Below are positions 1 to 8,696 of a stretch of DNA of 64,000 bases, piece by piece. The notes under the pieces are model-generated. The model did no database searches. It was not told the DNA's origin and saw only the letters and a list, made by a program, of their open reading frames with translations. The DNA is from Nocardioides panacis (GTDB lineage Bacteria; Actinomycetota; Actinomycetes; Propionibacteriales; Nocardioidaceae), in contig NZ_CP077062.1 in assembly GCF_019039255.1 (NCBI RefSeq), positions 4,836,001 through 4,900,000 on the forward strand, read 5' to 3'. How positions within the stretch are numbered: the first letter of the stretch is position 1; every line of letters starts with the position of its first letter. The position numbers and the translations under genes were made by a program.

Positions 1-202
1 GCCCGACCAGCGGGACCGCCCGGTCGACGTACCACTGGCGGAGCTGGGCGCAGTCGTCGAACGCCGGCAGCTCGCCGGCCACCGCCGCGGGGCCGACGAG
101 GTCCGCGCCGCGGCCGAGCAGCCCGGTGGTCAGCAGCGCGCAGGCCGCCGCGCCCACCGTCACCCCGGCCGCGAAGCCGCCCAGACCTCGTCGTGCACCC
201 AT
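1..202 (-). CDS. Secreted beta-propeller-type protein, N-terminal part only
   Basis: The gene runs off the left edge; only about 67 residues are visible, read from an ATG at 202. They show an Arg-containing n-region (MGARRG), an Ala/Gly/Val-rich hydrophobic stretch at about residues 8-28 that fits a signal peptide or anchor, and then a segment with FDDCAQLRQWYVDRA. That last segment resembles the start of actinobacterial secreted proteins with a C-terminal beta-propeller domain, where a conserved F-D-x-C motif follows the leader. The propeller itself is outside the window, so the family call is an inference from the leader alone. The gene diverges from the reductase at 316. Confidence 0.45.
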   Translation of the reverse strand, partial: MGARRGLGGFAAGVTVGAAACALLTTGLLGRGADLVGPAAVAGELPAFDDCAQLRQWYVDRAVPLVG

Positions 203-315
203 CGCCGTCCCCGATCTGCCGTCCCGCTCGTGGGGGTGGGACGTGGACGGGGCCCGTGCGGTTCCCGGCCGGCCCCTGGCAGAGTGAGGCCCTTCCCCCA
301 CGCCCGAGGAGACCC

Positions 316-1497
316 ATGCCCGACCGCGAGTTCGACGTCGTCCTGTTCGGCGCCACCGGCTTCACCGGCGGGCTGACCGCCGACTACCTGGCCGGCGCCG
401 TACCGGAGGGCTGCCGCTGGGCGCTGGCCGGCCGCACCCCCAGCAGGCTCGAGGCGGTGCGCGACCGGCTGGCGCGGACCGACCCGTCGCTGGCGGCGCT
501 GCCGCTGCTGCACGCCGACGTCACGGACCCCGCCTCGATGGCCGACGTCGCGTCCCGAGCCCGGGTCGTGATCACCACGGTCGGCCCGTACGTCGAGCAC
601 GGCGGCCCGCTCGTCGCGGCCTGTGCCGAGGCCGGCACGGACTACGTCGACCTGACCGGCGAGCCGGAGTTCGTGGACCGCACCTACGTCGAGCACCACG
701 CCCGGGCGGTCGAGACGGGTGCACGGATCGTGCACGCCTGCGGCTTCGACTCCGTGCCGCACGACCTCGGCGCGATGTTCACCGTGCAGCAGCTGCCGGC
801 CGGGGTCCCGCTGCGGGTCCGCGGCATGGTGCGCAGCAACGCGACGCTGTCCGGCGGCACCCTCGCGTCCGCGCTCGGCGCGTTCTCCCGCTCGCGGCAG
901 ATGAAGCAGGCGCACGCCGCGCGGCGCAGGCTCGAGCCGCGCCCCGAGGGCCGTTCGGTCCGCACCACCGCGAAGCGGCCGCACCACGACCGGGACGCCG
1001 GCTTCTGGCTGGTCCCGCTGCCGACCATCGACCCCTTCGTCGTCCGCCGCTCGGCGGCCGCCCTGGAGTCCTACGGCCCGGACTTCACCTACAGCCACTA
1101 CGCCGCGGTCAAGCGGCTGACCACCGTGGTGGGCGGGATCGGCCTGGTCGGCGGGGTCGCGGCCGCGGCGCAGGTCCCGCCGCTGCGCCGGCTGCTGATG
1201 AGCCGGCTGCCCCAGGGCGAGGGGCCCAGCGAGGAACGCCGCGCGGCGTCGTACTTCTCCGTGCGGTTCATCGGCGAGGGCGGCGGACGCCGGACCTACA
1301 CCGAGGTCCGCGGCGGCGACCCGGGCTACACCGAGACCGCCAAGATGCTGTCGGAGTCGGCGCTCTGCCTGGCCTTCGACGACAACCCGCCGACCGCCGG
1401 CCAGGTCACCACGGCGGTCGCGATGGGCCAGAACCTGCTCGACCGGCTGGTCCGGGCGGGCCTGTCGTTCACCGTGCACCGCACCGTGGAGGCCTGA
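316..1497 (+). CDS. Saccharopine dehydrogenase-like / trans-acting enoyl reductase family protein
   Basis: A 393-residue protein with an N-terminal Rossmann dinucleotide motif GATGFTG at about residues 12-18, as in the saccharopine dehydrogenase NADP-binding family. Its closest named relatives are the mycobacterial trans-acting enoyl reductases (Rv2953 type), which reduce polyketide lipid intermediates. No polyketide synthase lies nearby, so the substrate is unknown. The ATG at 316 was chosen because GAGGAG lies about 5 nt upstream and the nucleotide-binding strand starts only a few residues later; a longer in-frame reading back to 193 has no comparable support. It diverges from the partial gene at 202. 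Confidence 0.85.
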   Translation: MPDREFDVVLFGATGFTGGLTADYLAGAVPEGCRWALAGRTPSRLEAVRDRLARTDPSLAALPLLHADVTDPASMADVASRARVVITTVGPYVEHGGPLVAACAEAGTDYVDLTGEPEFVDRTYVEHHARAVETGARIVHACGFDSVPHDLGAMFTVQQLPAGVPLRVRGMVRSNATLSGGTLASALGAFSRSRQMKQAHAARRRLEPRPEGRSVRTTAKRPHHDRDAGFWLVPLPTIDPFVVRRSAAALESYGPDFTYSHYAAVKRLTTVVGGIGLVGGVAAAAQVPPLRRLLMSRLPQGEGPSEERRAASYFSVRFIGEGGGRRTYTEVRGGDPGYTETAKMLSESALCLAFDDNPPTAGQVTTAVAMGQNLLDRLVRAGLSFTVHRTVEA

Positions 1498-1500
1498 GCG

Positions 1501-1517
1501 GTTCCACGAGCTGGAAC
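1501..1517 (+). terminator. Small hairpin after the reductase gene
   Basis: GTTCCA and TGGAAC form a perfect 6-bp stem around a 5-nt loop, starting 3 nt after the stop codon, followed by a loosely T-rich stretch (AATTGTCGGTTTT). It could be a weak intrinsic terminator. The stem is short and the U-tract is broken. Confidence 0.3.
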
Positions 1518-1604
1518 AATTGTCGGTTTTGCCGCGCGGGTCCCGATCCTCGAAATAGCCTGGCCCGGCAGGTGACGTAGAGGGTCTGGGAGACACGTTT
1601 CAAC

Positions 1605-3131
1605 ATGAGTGTGCGGTTGCGCCTGGGTGCGCGTTTCTCGGCTGCCGTCATGGTCGTCGCGGTGCCCGTCTCGATGACCGGTCTGTCCCCGGCGATCGTG
1701 CCGACCTCGCAGCCGGTGGCCCCCCGGGCCGTCGCCTCCGCGCACGTCAGCACCGCGCCGATCGCGCCCAGCGTCACCACCCTCCAGCGTCACTACGTGC
1801 GGACGCTGCCGGTCTCCCAGCGGCCCCAGGTGGTCGCCGAGCAGACCACGATCACCGGCGGCCTGGCGCTGCGCACCAAGGCGGAGCGGCACCGCAAGAT
1901 CGCGGTCTCGAGCTCCAAGGGCAGCCACGTGTGGACCGCGAGCTCCCTGGCCGAGCACGACCTGCCGTCGGCCGCGCTGCGCGCCTACAAGCGGGCCGCC
2001 GCCTCGATCGACACGACCGACCCCGGCTGCCACCTCCCGTGGACGCTGCTGGCCGGCATCGGCCGCGTCGAGTCCGACCACGGCCGGTACGGCGGCTCGG
2101 TGCTCGGCAACGACGGCGTCCCACGCCCCGCGATCGTCGGCGTCGCGCTGAACGGCAAGGGCCCGGTCGCGGCGATCAGCGACACCGACCACGGCTCGTT
2201 CGACGGTGACAAGGTCTGGGACCGTGCCGTCGGCCCGATGCAGTTCATCCCCTCGACGTGGCTCGGCGGCGCCGGCCGCGACGGCGACGGTGACGGCGTG
2301 AAGTCCCCCAACGACATCGACGACGCGGCCCTCGCGGCTGCGGCGTACCTCTGCGGCGCGGGGGGCGACCTCTCCGACACCCCCGCGGAGAACGCCGCCG
2401 TGTTCCGCTACAACCCCTCGGACTACTACGTCGCGCTGGTCACGGCGTTCGCCCGCGGCTACCGCACCGGCGTGTTCGTGATCCCGTCCCCGGACGTCGC
2501 ACCCGGCTCCGGCGACGGCGTCGACCGCGCGCAGGCTCGTCAGGACCGCCTCGCCAAGGCCCGGGCCGTCACGGCGCGGGCGGCGAAGGTCACGGCGGCC
2601 AAGGCCGTCCGGGTGGCCGCGAAGACCGCCCGGCTGAAGGCGGAGCAGCACGCCCGCGCGGCGAAGAAGGCCGCCGCCCTCGCCGCGGCCAAGGCCAAGA
2701 GGGCCGCGAAGGCGAAGGCCGCCCAGGCCGCCGCGCACCCCTCGCCGAGCGCGTCGCCCACCCGCAAGCCGAGCCCCGCGCCGAGCAAGACCCCGAGCAG
2801 GGCGCCGAGCCCCGCGCCGGCACCGGCGCCGTCGGCCACCCCGACGGCCCAGGCTCCCCAGCTGGTGCTGCGGCCGCTGACCGGCACCCTGACCGGGTCC
2901 GGCACCACGTGGAGCGTCGACGGCCGCGAGCTCGACCTCGGCCAGGACCGGGCGGGCACGCCTGCCGCCCGCGACTACGACGGCACGAACGGTGTCCAGA
3001 CGCTCGGCGAGGAGCTGGCCGGCCTGGTCGACACCCAGGTCACGGTGCAGGTGAAGGACGGCACGACGGTCGTCTACCTGATCCAGGGCCTGGACTACCG
3101 CGGCGCCGACGGCAGCTTCACCACCCCCTGA
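1605..3131 (+). CDS. Secreted lytic transglycosylase, MltB/SLT_2 type
   Basis: A 508-residue exported protein. Residues 1-35 form a signal peptide (VRLRLGARF then a hydrophobic core). The catalytic domain spans about 135-300 and contains GIGRVESDHGRYGG, where Glu156 is the expected catalytic acid, plus GPMQFIPSTW and a YLCGAGGDL segment, all typical of lytic murein transglycosylases that cleave the MurNAc-GlcNAc bond. About 310-380 is a Lys/Ala-rich, probably helical stretch (many KA and AK pairs); about 380-425 is a Pro/Ser/Lys-rich wall-spanning linker; about 430-508 is a small C-terminal domain I do not recognise. The gene converges on efeB with only 3 nt between the stop codons. Confidence 0.88.
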   Translation: MSVRLRLGARFSAAVMVVAVPVSMTGLSPAIVPTSQPVAPRAVASAHVSTAPIAPSVTTLQRHYVRTLPVSQRPQVVAEQTTITGGLALRTKAERHRKIAVSSSKGSHVWTASSLAEHDLPSAALRAYKRAAASIDTTDPGCHLPWTLLAGIGRVESDHGRYGGSVLGNDGVPRPAIVGVALNGKGPVAAISDTDHGSFDGDKVWDRAVGPMQFIPSTWLGGAGRDGDGDGVKSPNDIDDAALAAAAYLCGAGGDLSDTPAENAAVFRYNPSDYYVALVTAFARGYRTGVFVIPSPDVAPGSGDGVDRAQARQDRLAKARAVTARAAKVTAAKAVRVAAKTARLKAEQHARAAKKAAALAAAKAKRAAKAKAAQAAAHPSPSASPTRKPSPAPSKTPSRAPSPAPAPAPSATPTAQAPQLVLRPLTGTLTGSGTTWSVDGRELDLGQDRAGTPAARDYDGTNGVQTLGEELAGLVDTQVTVQVKDGTTVVYLIQGLDYRGADGSFTTP

Positions 3132-3134
3132 CCC

Positions 3135-4415
3135 TCAGGTGAGGAGGGTGTCGCCGAGGAAGCCGCCCTTGCGGACGCCCGGGGGGACGGCGAACAGGCC
3201 CGAGCCGGTGTGCCGGAGGTACTCCATCAGCCCGTCGTCACGGGAGAGCCTGGTCTGCATCGGGATGTACTGCGTGGCGGGGTCGCGCACGTAGGCGATG
3301 AAGAACAGGCCGGCGTCGAGGCGGCCGAGGTCGTCGTTGCCGTCGGTGAAGTTGTAGCCCCGGCGCAGCATCCGCACCCCGTTGTTCTGCGTGGGGTGCG
3401 CCAGCCGGACGTGCGAGCTCATCGCGACGAGCGGCTGGCCGTCGTTGCCCTTCAGGGACAGGTCCGGCTCGGTGAACTCGGTGCCGCCGGACAGCGGGGC
3501 GCCGACGTGCCGGTCGCGGCCGACCAGGGTCTCCTGCTCGCGCAGCGAGGTGCGGTCCCAGGTCTCGATCATCATGTTGATCCGGCGGGCCACCAGGAAG
3601 GACCCGTCCGCGAGCCACGCGGCGCCGTCGTCGTCACCCTGGCCGACCCAGACGTGCTCGTCGACGGCCTTCGGCTCCTCGGCCTTGAGGTTGGCGGTGC
3701 CGTCCTTGAACCCGAACAGGTTGCGCGGGGTGGCCTGCGAGGTCGACGTGGACGACGTACGCCCGAAGCCGAGCTGGGACCAGCGCAGCGCGGCGCTGCC
3801 GAACGCGATGCGGGAGAGGTTGCGGATCGCGTGCACCGCGACCTGGGGGTCGTCGGCGCAGGCCTGCACGCAGAGGTCGCCGTCGCTGCGCTGCTCCTGC
3901 AAGGCGTCGGCGGGGAAGTGCGGGAGCCGGCGCAGCGCCGCGGGCTGCCGGTCGGCGATCCCGAAGCGGTCCTTGCCGTCGGCGTCGCGGAACAGCGACG
4001 GGCCGAACCCGAACGTCAGGGTCAGCCTGCCGGGCGGCAGTCCGGCGGCCTCGCCGGTGTCCCCGGGCGGGGCGTCGTAGGGCAGCGGGACCCCGCCGCC
4101 CACGGGACGGCCCTGGGTCATCGCGGCGGCGGCCGCGGTCCAGGCCTTGAGCAGCAGCAGCAGCTCGGCGCGGGAGGTGGCGGTGACGTCGAACGCGGCG
4201 AAGTGCAGCCGGTCCTGGGCGGGCGTGACGATCCCGGCCTGGTGCGTGCCGTGGAAGGCGTAGCGGTCGACGCCCTCGCCGTGCGGTCCGTCGGTCGCGC
4301 GGGCCGCCCCGATGCCGCCGGCGAAACCGGCCGCGCCCACCGCGGCACCCGCCCCGGCGTACCCGAGGAGGCGCCGGCGGCTGACCGGGGGAGGGGTGGC
4401 GGAGGGCTCGGTCAT
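3135..4415 (-). CDS. efeB: EfeB: Tat-exported Dyp-type heme peroxidase / deferrochelatase
   Basis: A 426-residue protein, third gene of the efeUOB iron-uptake operon. The N-terminus carries a Tat signal (SRRRLLGYAGAGAAVG, twin Arg at 13-15) ending near ARA. GFKDGTANL is the Dyp-peroxidase GxxDG motif, and AVHAIRNLSRIAFG contains a candidate proximal heme His. In this family EfeB acts outside the membrane, oxidising Fe(II) and/or taking iron from heme, and feeds the EfeU permease. It starts 4 nt after the efeO stop, so the two are probably co-transcribed. Length and motifs are normal. Confidence 0.95.
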   Translation of the reverse strand: MTEPSATPPPVSRRRLLGYAGAGAAVGAAGFAGGIGAARATDGPHGEGVDRYAFHGTHQAGIVTPAQDRLHFAAFDVTATSRAELLLLLKAWTAAAAAMTQGRPVGGGVPLPYDAPPGDTGEAAGLPPGRLTLTFGFGPSLFRDADGKDRFGIADRQPAALRRLPHFPADALQEQRSDGDLCVQACADDPQVAVHAIRNLSRIAFGSAALRWSQLGFGRTSSTSTSQATPRNLFGFKDGTANLKAEEPKAVDEHVWVGQGDDDGAAWLADGSFLVARRINMMIETWDRTSLREQETLVGRDRHVGAPLSGGTEFTEPDLSLKGNDGQPLVAMSSHVRLAHPTQNNGVRMLRRGYNFTDGNDDLGRLDAGLFFIAYVRDPATQYIPMQTRLSRDDGLMEYLRHTGSGLFAVPPGVRKGGFLGDTLLT

Positions 4416-4419
4416 CGGA

Positions 4420-5592
4420 TCAGAGCGTCACGGCGGCGGTCAGCTTCGACAGCGGCTCGGACAGCGCGTTCACGGCGTCGGAGAGCTGCTTGACCTGGGT
4501 GGTGTCGAGCTTCTCGTAGCTGACGAACCCGTCGGCGCCGACGCGGTACTGCGCGAGCATCGACTCCAGCGCGGTGAACCGGTCGGCGATCTCGGACTCC
4601 AGCGCGGGGTCCTTCTGCTTCAGCACCGGCCGCAGGCCCTCGAAGGCGACCCGGGCGCCGTCGATGTTCGCCTGGAAGTCGTAGAGGTCGGTGTGCGACC
4701 AGATCTCCTCCTCGCCGGTGACCTTGCCGGTCGCGACCTCGTCGAGCAGGCTCTTGGCGCCGTTGCCGATCTGGTCGACGGTGAAGGTGAGCTTGCCGAT
4801 CCGGCCGTGCAGCGTCTCGGTGTCGGCCAGCAGCTGGTCGGCGTACGTCGCCCGCTCGGCCTTGGTCAGCGCGGTGTAGGGCTGGTCGCTCGGCGGCCAC
4901 AGGTCCTTCTCGATGCGGTGCCAGCCGGTCCACTTCTGGCCGGCCTCGAGGTCGGCCTCGCGGGCGTCCATCTTGGGGTCGAGGTCGCCGAACGACTCGG
5001 CCACGGGCTCGATGCGCTCCCAGTGCACCCGGACGGTGGGGTACAGCGTCCGGGCCCGCGCGTCGTCCCCGGAGGTGTAGGCCGCGACGAACCGCCGCGT
5101 GCCGGCCAGCAGCTGCCCGGACTCGTCCTCGACGTACTCCCGGTAGGCCGCGTTGGCCTGGTCGACCTGCTCCTGCACGGCTGCGGAGGCCTTGCCCGAC
5201 CCGCCGGACTCGGTGACGGTGAGCTCGCTGCGGATGCCCGTGCCCTTCATGCCGGGCTTGCAGGCCGGCACGTACGTCGCGGCGTCGGCGTTGACCACGA
5301 GGGTGCGGGAGAGCCCCGGGCCGATGTTCTCGACCTCGGCCACGATCCGCTTGCCGTCGGCGGCGTAGAGGTAGAACTCGGTGACCTCCTGGCCGGTGTT
5401 CTTGATCGTGAAGACCAGGCGACCGGACGGGGCGGTGTCCGACGACAGGTCGCAGGCGTCGCTGCTCGACGTCACCGCGATGGTGCGACCGTCGGTCGCG
5501 TCGGAGGACGAGGAGGAGTTGTCGGTGCAGGCGGCCAGGGCGGGCAGGCTCACGCCGGCCACGAGGGCAGCAGCGAGTCGTCGGTTCTTCAC
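4420..5592 (-). CDS. efeO: EfeO: iron-uptake lipoprotein, cupredoxin plus M75 domain
   Basis: A 390-residue protein starting at GTG (5592). The leader ends in a lipobox LAAC (Cys22), so it should be a lipid-anchored exported protein. Residues about 35-135 form a cupredoxin-like domain; about 150-390 form the M75 (imelysin-like) domain with the motif HWERIEPVAESFGDLD, a recognised metal-binding signature in EfeO. Family members bind periplasmic or extracellular iron for EfeU. It lies between efeU (22 nt gap) and efeB (4 nt gap). Confidence 0.94.
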   Translation of the reverse strand: MKNRRLAAALVAGVSLPALAACTDNSSSSSDATDGRTIAVTSSSDACDLSSDTAPSGRLVFTIKNTGQEVTEFYLYAADGKRIVAEVENIGPGLSRTLVVNADAATYVPACKPGMKGTGIRSELTVTESGGSGKASAAVQEQVDQANAAYREYVEDESGQLLAGTRRFVAAYTSGDDARARTLYPTVRVHWERIEPVAESFGDLDPKMDAREADLEAGQKWTGWHRIEKDLWPPSDQPYTALTKAERATYADQLLADTETLHGRIGKLTFTVDQIGNGAKSLLDEVATGKVTGEEEIWSHTDLYDFQANIDGARVAFEGLRPVLKQKDPALESEIADRFTALESMLAQYRVGADGFVSYEKLDTTQVKQLSDAVNALSEPLSKLTAAVTL

Positions 5593-5614
5593 GGGAGGGT
5601 TCCTTCGGGGGAGC

Positions 5615-6487
5615 TCAGGAGGGGGAGCCGGCGGGCGTGCGTGCCGGGGCGGTGGGGGCGGTGCTCGGGCGGTTGTTGCGCCGGATCTGCCGGAAGAAGA
5701 GCGTCATGGTGACCCCGACGTAGAGCACCCAGGCGACGGCCTGCAGCCAGGTGGTCGCCGGGGAGAAGTTCAGGGTGCCCTTGAGGATCGTGCCGATCCA
5801 CGAGCCGGGCGCGATCACGTTGCTCACGTCGAAGGCGAGGCTGTCCAGGCCGGGCAGCACCCGGGCCTCCTGCAGGTCGTGCAGGCCGTAGCCGAGCACG
5901 CCCGCCGCGACCAGGATCAGGATCGCGCCGGTCCACGTGAAGAACTTCGCGAGGTTGATCTTCACCGCGCCCCTGTAGAACAGGTAGCCGAGCAGCACGG
6001 CGGTCCCGAGCCCGAGCGCGGCACCGAGCAGCGGGCCGGCGGTCGAGCCGCCCGTGCCGGCCGCGGCCTGGGTCGCGGCCCACAGGAACAGCGCGGTCTC
6101 CAGGCCCTCGCGACCGACGGCCAGCATCGCCACCAGGACCAGGCTCGCGCCGCCGGCCGCGGCGGCCACGTCGACGCGTCCCTTGAGGTCGCCGGACAGG
6201 CTGCGGGCGGAGCGCGCCATCCACATCACCATCCAGGTGACGAACCCGACCGCGACGATCGACAGCACGCCGCCGATGGTCTCCTGCGCCTCGAAGCTCA
6301 GGCCGCGCGGTCCGAAGGTGAGCAGGGCGCCGAAGGCCAGCGAGACCGCGACGGCGAGGGCGACGCCGCCCCAGACGCGGGGCAGCAGCTCGCGCCGGTC
6401 CGACTTGACCAGGTAGGCCACCAGGATGACGACGACGAGCGTGGCCTCGAGCCCTTCACGGAGCCCGATCAGGTAGTTCGCCAGCAT
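5615..6487 (-). CDS. efeU: EfeU: FTR1-family high-affinity iron permease
   Basis: A 290-residue membrane protein with about seven hydrophobic segments and two REGLE motifs, at residues 10-14 and 126-130, which are the iron-binding signatures of the FTR1/EfeU permeases. It is the first gene of the efeUOB operon; an IdeR/DtxR-type box lies about 20-40 nt upstream, so iron repression is expected. The C-terminus ends in a short Thr/Pro/Ala-rich tail. Confidence 0.95.
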   Translation of the reverse strand: MLANYLIGLREGLEATLVVVILVAYLVKSDRRELLPRVWGGVALAVAVSLAFGALLTFGPRGLSFEAQETIGGVLSIVAVGFVTWMVMWMARSARSLSGDLKGRVDVAAAAGGASLVLVAMLAVGREGLETALFLWAATQAAAGTGGSTAGPLLGAALGLGTAVLLGYLFYRGAVKINLAKFFTWTGAILILVAAGVLGYGLHDLQEARVLPGLDSLAFDVSNVIAPGSWIGTILKGTLNFSPATTWLQAVAWVLYVGVTMTLFFRQIRRNNRPSTAPTAPARTPAGSPS

Positions 6488-6505
6488 GGGGGAAGTCCTT
6501 GCATC

Positions 6506-6524
6506 AGAGGTAAGCCTGCCCTAA
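6506..6524 (-). promoter_or_regulatory. IdeR/DtxR-type iron box of the efe operon
   Basis: Read on the minus strand, TTAGGGCAGGCTTACCTCT matches the consensus TTAGGTWAGSCTWACCTAA at about 15 of 19 positions. A second partial half-site (GTTAGCCT, 6534-6541) lies just upstream on the same strand. The box is 19 nt before the efeU start, where bound IdeR would block transcription under high iron. The match is by eye. Confidence 0.72.
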
Positions 6525-6581
6525 CTAAGCGCAGGCTAACACTGCTGCCGTGCTGCCGTCACTCCCGCGGTGCGGGCGCGC

Positions 6582-7439
6582 TCAGTGCTCCAGGTACGTC
6601 GCCGCCAGGTCCAGGTCGCCGTGCCCGGCGGCCAGGGCGCGGGCGAGGTGCTGCTGCACGAGCTCCAGGACCCCCAGGTCGGCGCCGGCGTCCCGGGCGG
6701 CCTCGACGATCAGCCCGGCGTCCTTCGCCGCCCCGTCCAGGCCGAACGACGGCGTGAAGTCGCCGGCCAGCATGGCCTTGCCCTTGAGCTGGACGTACGG
6801 CGCGTCCATCGCGCCGCCCTTGACCACGTCGAGGAACGCCTCCGGGTCGACGCCCAGCGCCCGGGCCAGGCTCAGCGACTCCGCGATGCCCTCGACGACC
6901 GTGAGCACCCACGAGTTCGCGACCAGCTTGAGGCGGGTGCCCTGGCCGGCCTCGCCGACCCACACCGTGCGCGAGCCGATCGCGTCGAACACCGGCTGGA
7001 CGGTCGCGCGGGCCTCGTCCGGCCCCGAGGCGAGGACCACCAGGGCCCCGTCCTCGGCGGGCTTCCGGGTGCCCAGGACCGGCGCGTCGACGTACACCAG
7101 GCCGAGCTCGGCGGCCAGCTTGGCGAGCCGCTCGGCGCCGGCGACGCCGACCGTGGACTGCTGGACCAGCACGGTGCCGGGGGCCAGCCCGTCCCGCGCC
7201 CCGGCCAGCGCGGACTCCACGGACTCGACGTCGAAGAGCATGGTGACCACGACGGTGGCCCCGCGGACCGCGTCGGCGGCGGTGTCGGCGACCTGGGCGC
7301 CGGAGCCGGCGAGCGGCTCGGCCTTGGCGCGGGTGCGGTTCCACACCCGCAGCGGGAGGCCGGCGGCGGCGATGTTGCGGGCCATGCCGGCGCCCATCGT
7401 GCCGGTGCCGAGGAGTGCGACGGTCGGCTGGTCGGTCAT
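6582..7439 (-). CDS. NAD(P)-dependent beta-hydroxyacid dehydrogenase (3-HIBDH/6PGDH-like)
   Basis: A 285-residue protein starting MTDQPTVALLGTGTMGAGMARNIA, with the GxGxMG Rossmann signature of the beta-hydroxyacid dehydrogenase family at about residues 11-16. The middle region has GSRTVWVGEAGQGTRLKLVANSW, which contains the G-x-G-x-x-x-K-x-x-N pattern with the family's catalytic Lys. Substrates in the family include 3-hydroxyisobutyrate, tartronate semialdehyde and glyoxylate; the exact one cannot be read from the sequence. The frame stays open far upstream, but the Rossmann strand fixes the ATG at 7439. It stands alone, divergent from the M50-type gene. Confidence 0.88.
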   Translation of the reverse strand: MTDQPTVALLGTGTMGAGMARNIAAAGLPLRVWNRTRAKAEPLAGSGAQVADTAADAVRGATVVVTMLFDVESVESALAGARDGLAPGTVLVQQSTVGVAGAERLAKLAAELGLVYVDAPVLGTRKPAEDGALVVLASGPDEARATVQPVFDAIGSRTVWVGEAGQGTRLKLVANSWVLTVVEGIAESLSLARALGVDPEAFLDVVKGGAMDAPYVQLKGKAMLAGDFTPSFGLDGAAKDAGLIVEAARDAGADLGVLELVQQHLARALAAGHGDLDLAATYLEH

Positions 7440-7545
7440 GTGTCCACCTTGGGGTCGTCGGTCTGGTCTGGTCGGGTCCGTCTGGTCCCAGCGTCCGCGC
7501 GGGCTCGAAGATTCCCGCGACCTGCCGGCTGGCAGCATGAGGGGG

Positions 7546-8274
7546 GTGAGCGCACCCGGCACCGGCAGCGTCGTGGGGGACGTGTGGGACCAGGTCACCA
7601 CGGCCTCGCCGGTGCCGTCCGCGGGCCTGGTGCTGGCCGCCGCCGCGGTAGCCCTCGTGCTGGTGCTGGTCCCCGGCGCGTGGCGGCGCACCCGGCACCT
7701 GGTCACGATCGCCCACGAGGGCGCGCACGGCGTGGCGGCGCTGCTCAGCGGCCGGCGGCTGGCCGGGATCCGGCTGCACTCGGACACGTCGGGGCTGACC
7801 GTCTCGAAGGGCCGCAGCAGCGGGCCGGGCATGGTGCTGACCGCCGGCGCCGGGTACGTCGGTCCCGCGCTGGTCGGGCTCGGGGCGGCGTACCTGCTCT
7901 CGCGGGGCTACGCCGTCGGCGTGCTCTGGGCCCTGCTCGTGCTGCTCGCCCTGCTGCTGCTGCAGATCCGCAACTTCTTCGGCCTGTGGTCGGTGCTGCT
8001 CGCGGGCGGGGGCCTGTTCGCGGTGACCTGGTGGGCCGGGGACGGGGTGCAGCTGGTCGTCGCCTACGTCGTGACCTGGTTCCTGCTGCTGGCCGCGCCC
8101 CGGCCGGTGGTCGAGCTCCAGCAGGAGCGCCGCCGCGGCCGGGCCCGGAGCTCGGACGCGGACGTGCTGGCCCGGCTCACCCGGGTGCCGGGGGTGCTGT
8201 GGGTCGGCGGGTTCCTGCTCGGCATCGCCGGCTGCCTGCTGCTCGGCGGCTCGCTGCTGGTCCGGCTGCCCTGA
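7546..8274 (+). CDS. M50B-type integral membrane metallopeptidase
   Basis: A 242-residue membrane protein with about five to six hydrophobic segments. AHEGAHGVAALLSGRR contains the zinc motif HExxH (His57, Glu58, His61 from the GTG start), and the segment IRLHSDTSGLT with a following Gly-rich membrane helix is typical of the actinobacterial M50 branch. Members are intramembrane or membrane-embedded proteases, usually of unknown target. The GTG at 7546 is preferred because CAGCAT (7533-7538) sits where a -10 box would put transcription start on the GTG; an ATG at 7537 lies inside that box. Confidence 0.75.
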   Translation: MSAPGTGSVVGDVWDQVTTASPVPSAGLVLAAAAVALVLVLVPGAWRRTRHLVTIAHEGAHGVAALLSGRRLAGIRLHSDTSGLTVSKGRSSGPGMVLTAGAGYVGPALVGLGAAYLLSRGYAVGVLWALLVLLALLLLQIRNFFGLWSVLLAGGGLFAVTWWAGDGVQLVVAYVVTWFLLLAAPRPVVELQQERRRGRARSSDADVLARLTRVPGVLWVGGFLLGIAGCLLLGGSLLVRLP

Positions 8275-8285
8275 CGTTGCGACCC

Positions 8286-8696
8286 TCAGAGGTCGGTGCG
8301 GTTGCGGACCAGCTTCCAGGTGTTCCGGTCCCCGATCCGGACGTACTGCAGGTCGTCGAGCGTGGCCTTGGCGAGCCACAGACCGCGGCCGCTCTCGGCC
8401 ATCTCGTGGGGCAGCGTGTCCATGCCGGAGAGGTCCGGGGCGGCGACGCCCGTGTCGGCGAGGATCCCGACCAGCCGGTCGGGGCTGACCTCGAGCTCGA
8501 AGGCGTAGATCACCTGGCCGGGCGGGTGGCCGTGCTCGACGACGTTGCCGTGGATCTCCACGATCGCCGTCTCGAACATCGAGACGTCGGTCTCGTGCAG
8601 GTCGGGGTGCTCGCGACGTACCAGCTCGAGGAGGTCCTGGAGCAGGTCGAGGGACTCGGGCACGGCCAGCCCCCGGAGCGCGTACTCACCAGCCAT
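8286..8696 (-). CDS. GHKL ATPase, RsbW-like anti-sigma/switch kinase
   Basis: A 136-residue HATPase_c_2 domain protein. The N-box reads EIHGNVVEHG, the G1-type motif is ADTGVAAPD and the G2-type motif is GRGLWLAK, so ATP binding is likely. Proteins of this type phosphorylate STAS antagonists or hold sigma factors. Its start overlaps the end of the STAS gene by 11 nt and it is the last gene of a STAS-phosphatase-ATPase set, which supports a partner-switching role. No sigma factor gene is in this set, so its target lies elsewhere. Confidence 0.86.
   Translation of the reverse strand: MAGEYALRGLAVPESLDLLQDLLELVRREHPDLHETDVSMFETAIVEIHGNVVEHGHPPGQVIYAFELEVSPDRLVGILADTGVAAPDLSGMDTLPHEMAESGRGLWLAKATLDDLQYVRIGDRNTWKLVRNRTDL

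Noticed and set aside
1498-1604. Possible c-di-AMP (ydaO) riboswitch before the lytic transglycosylase, where such switches are often found in actinobacteria
   Set aside because: The gap is only 107 nt and I could not find the conserved core or the expected helices.
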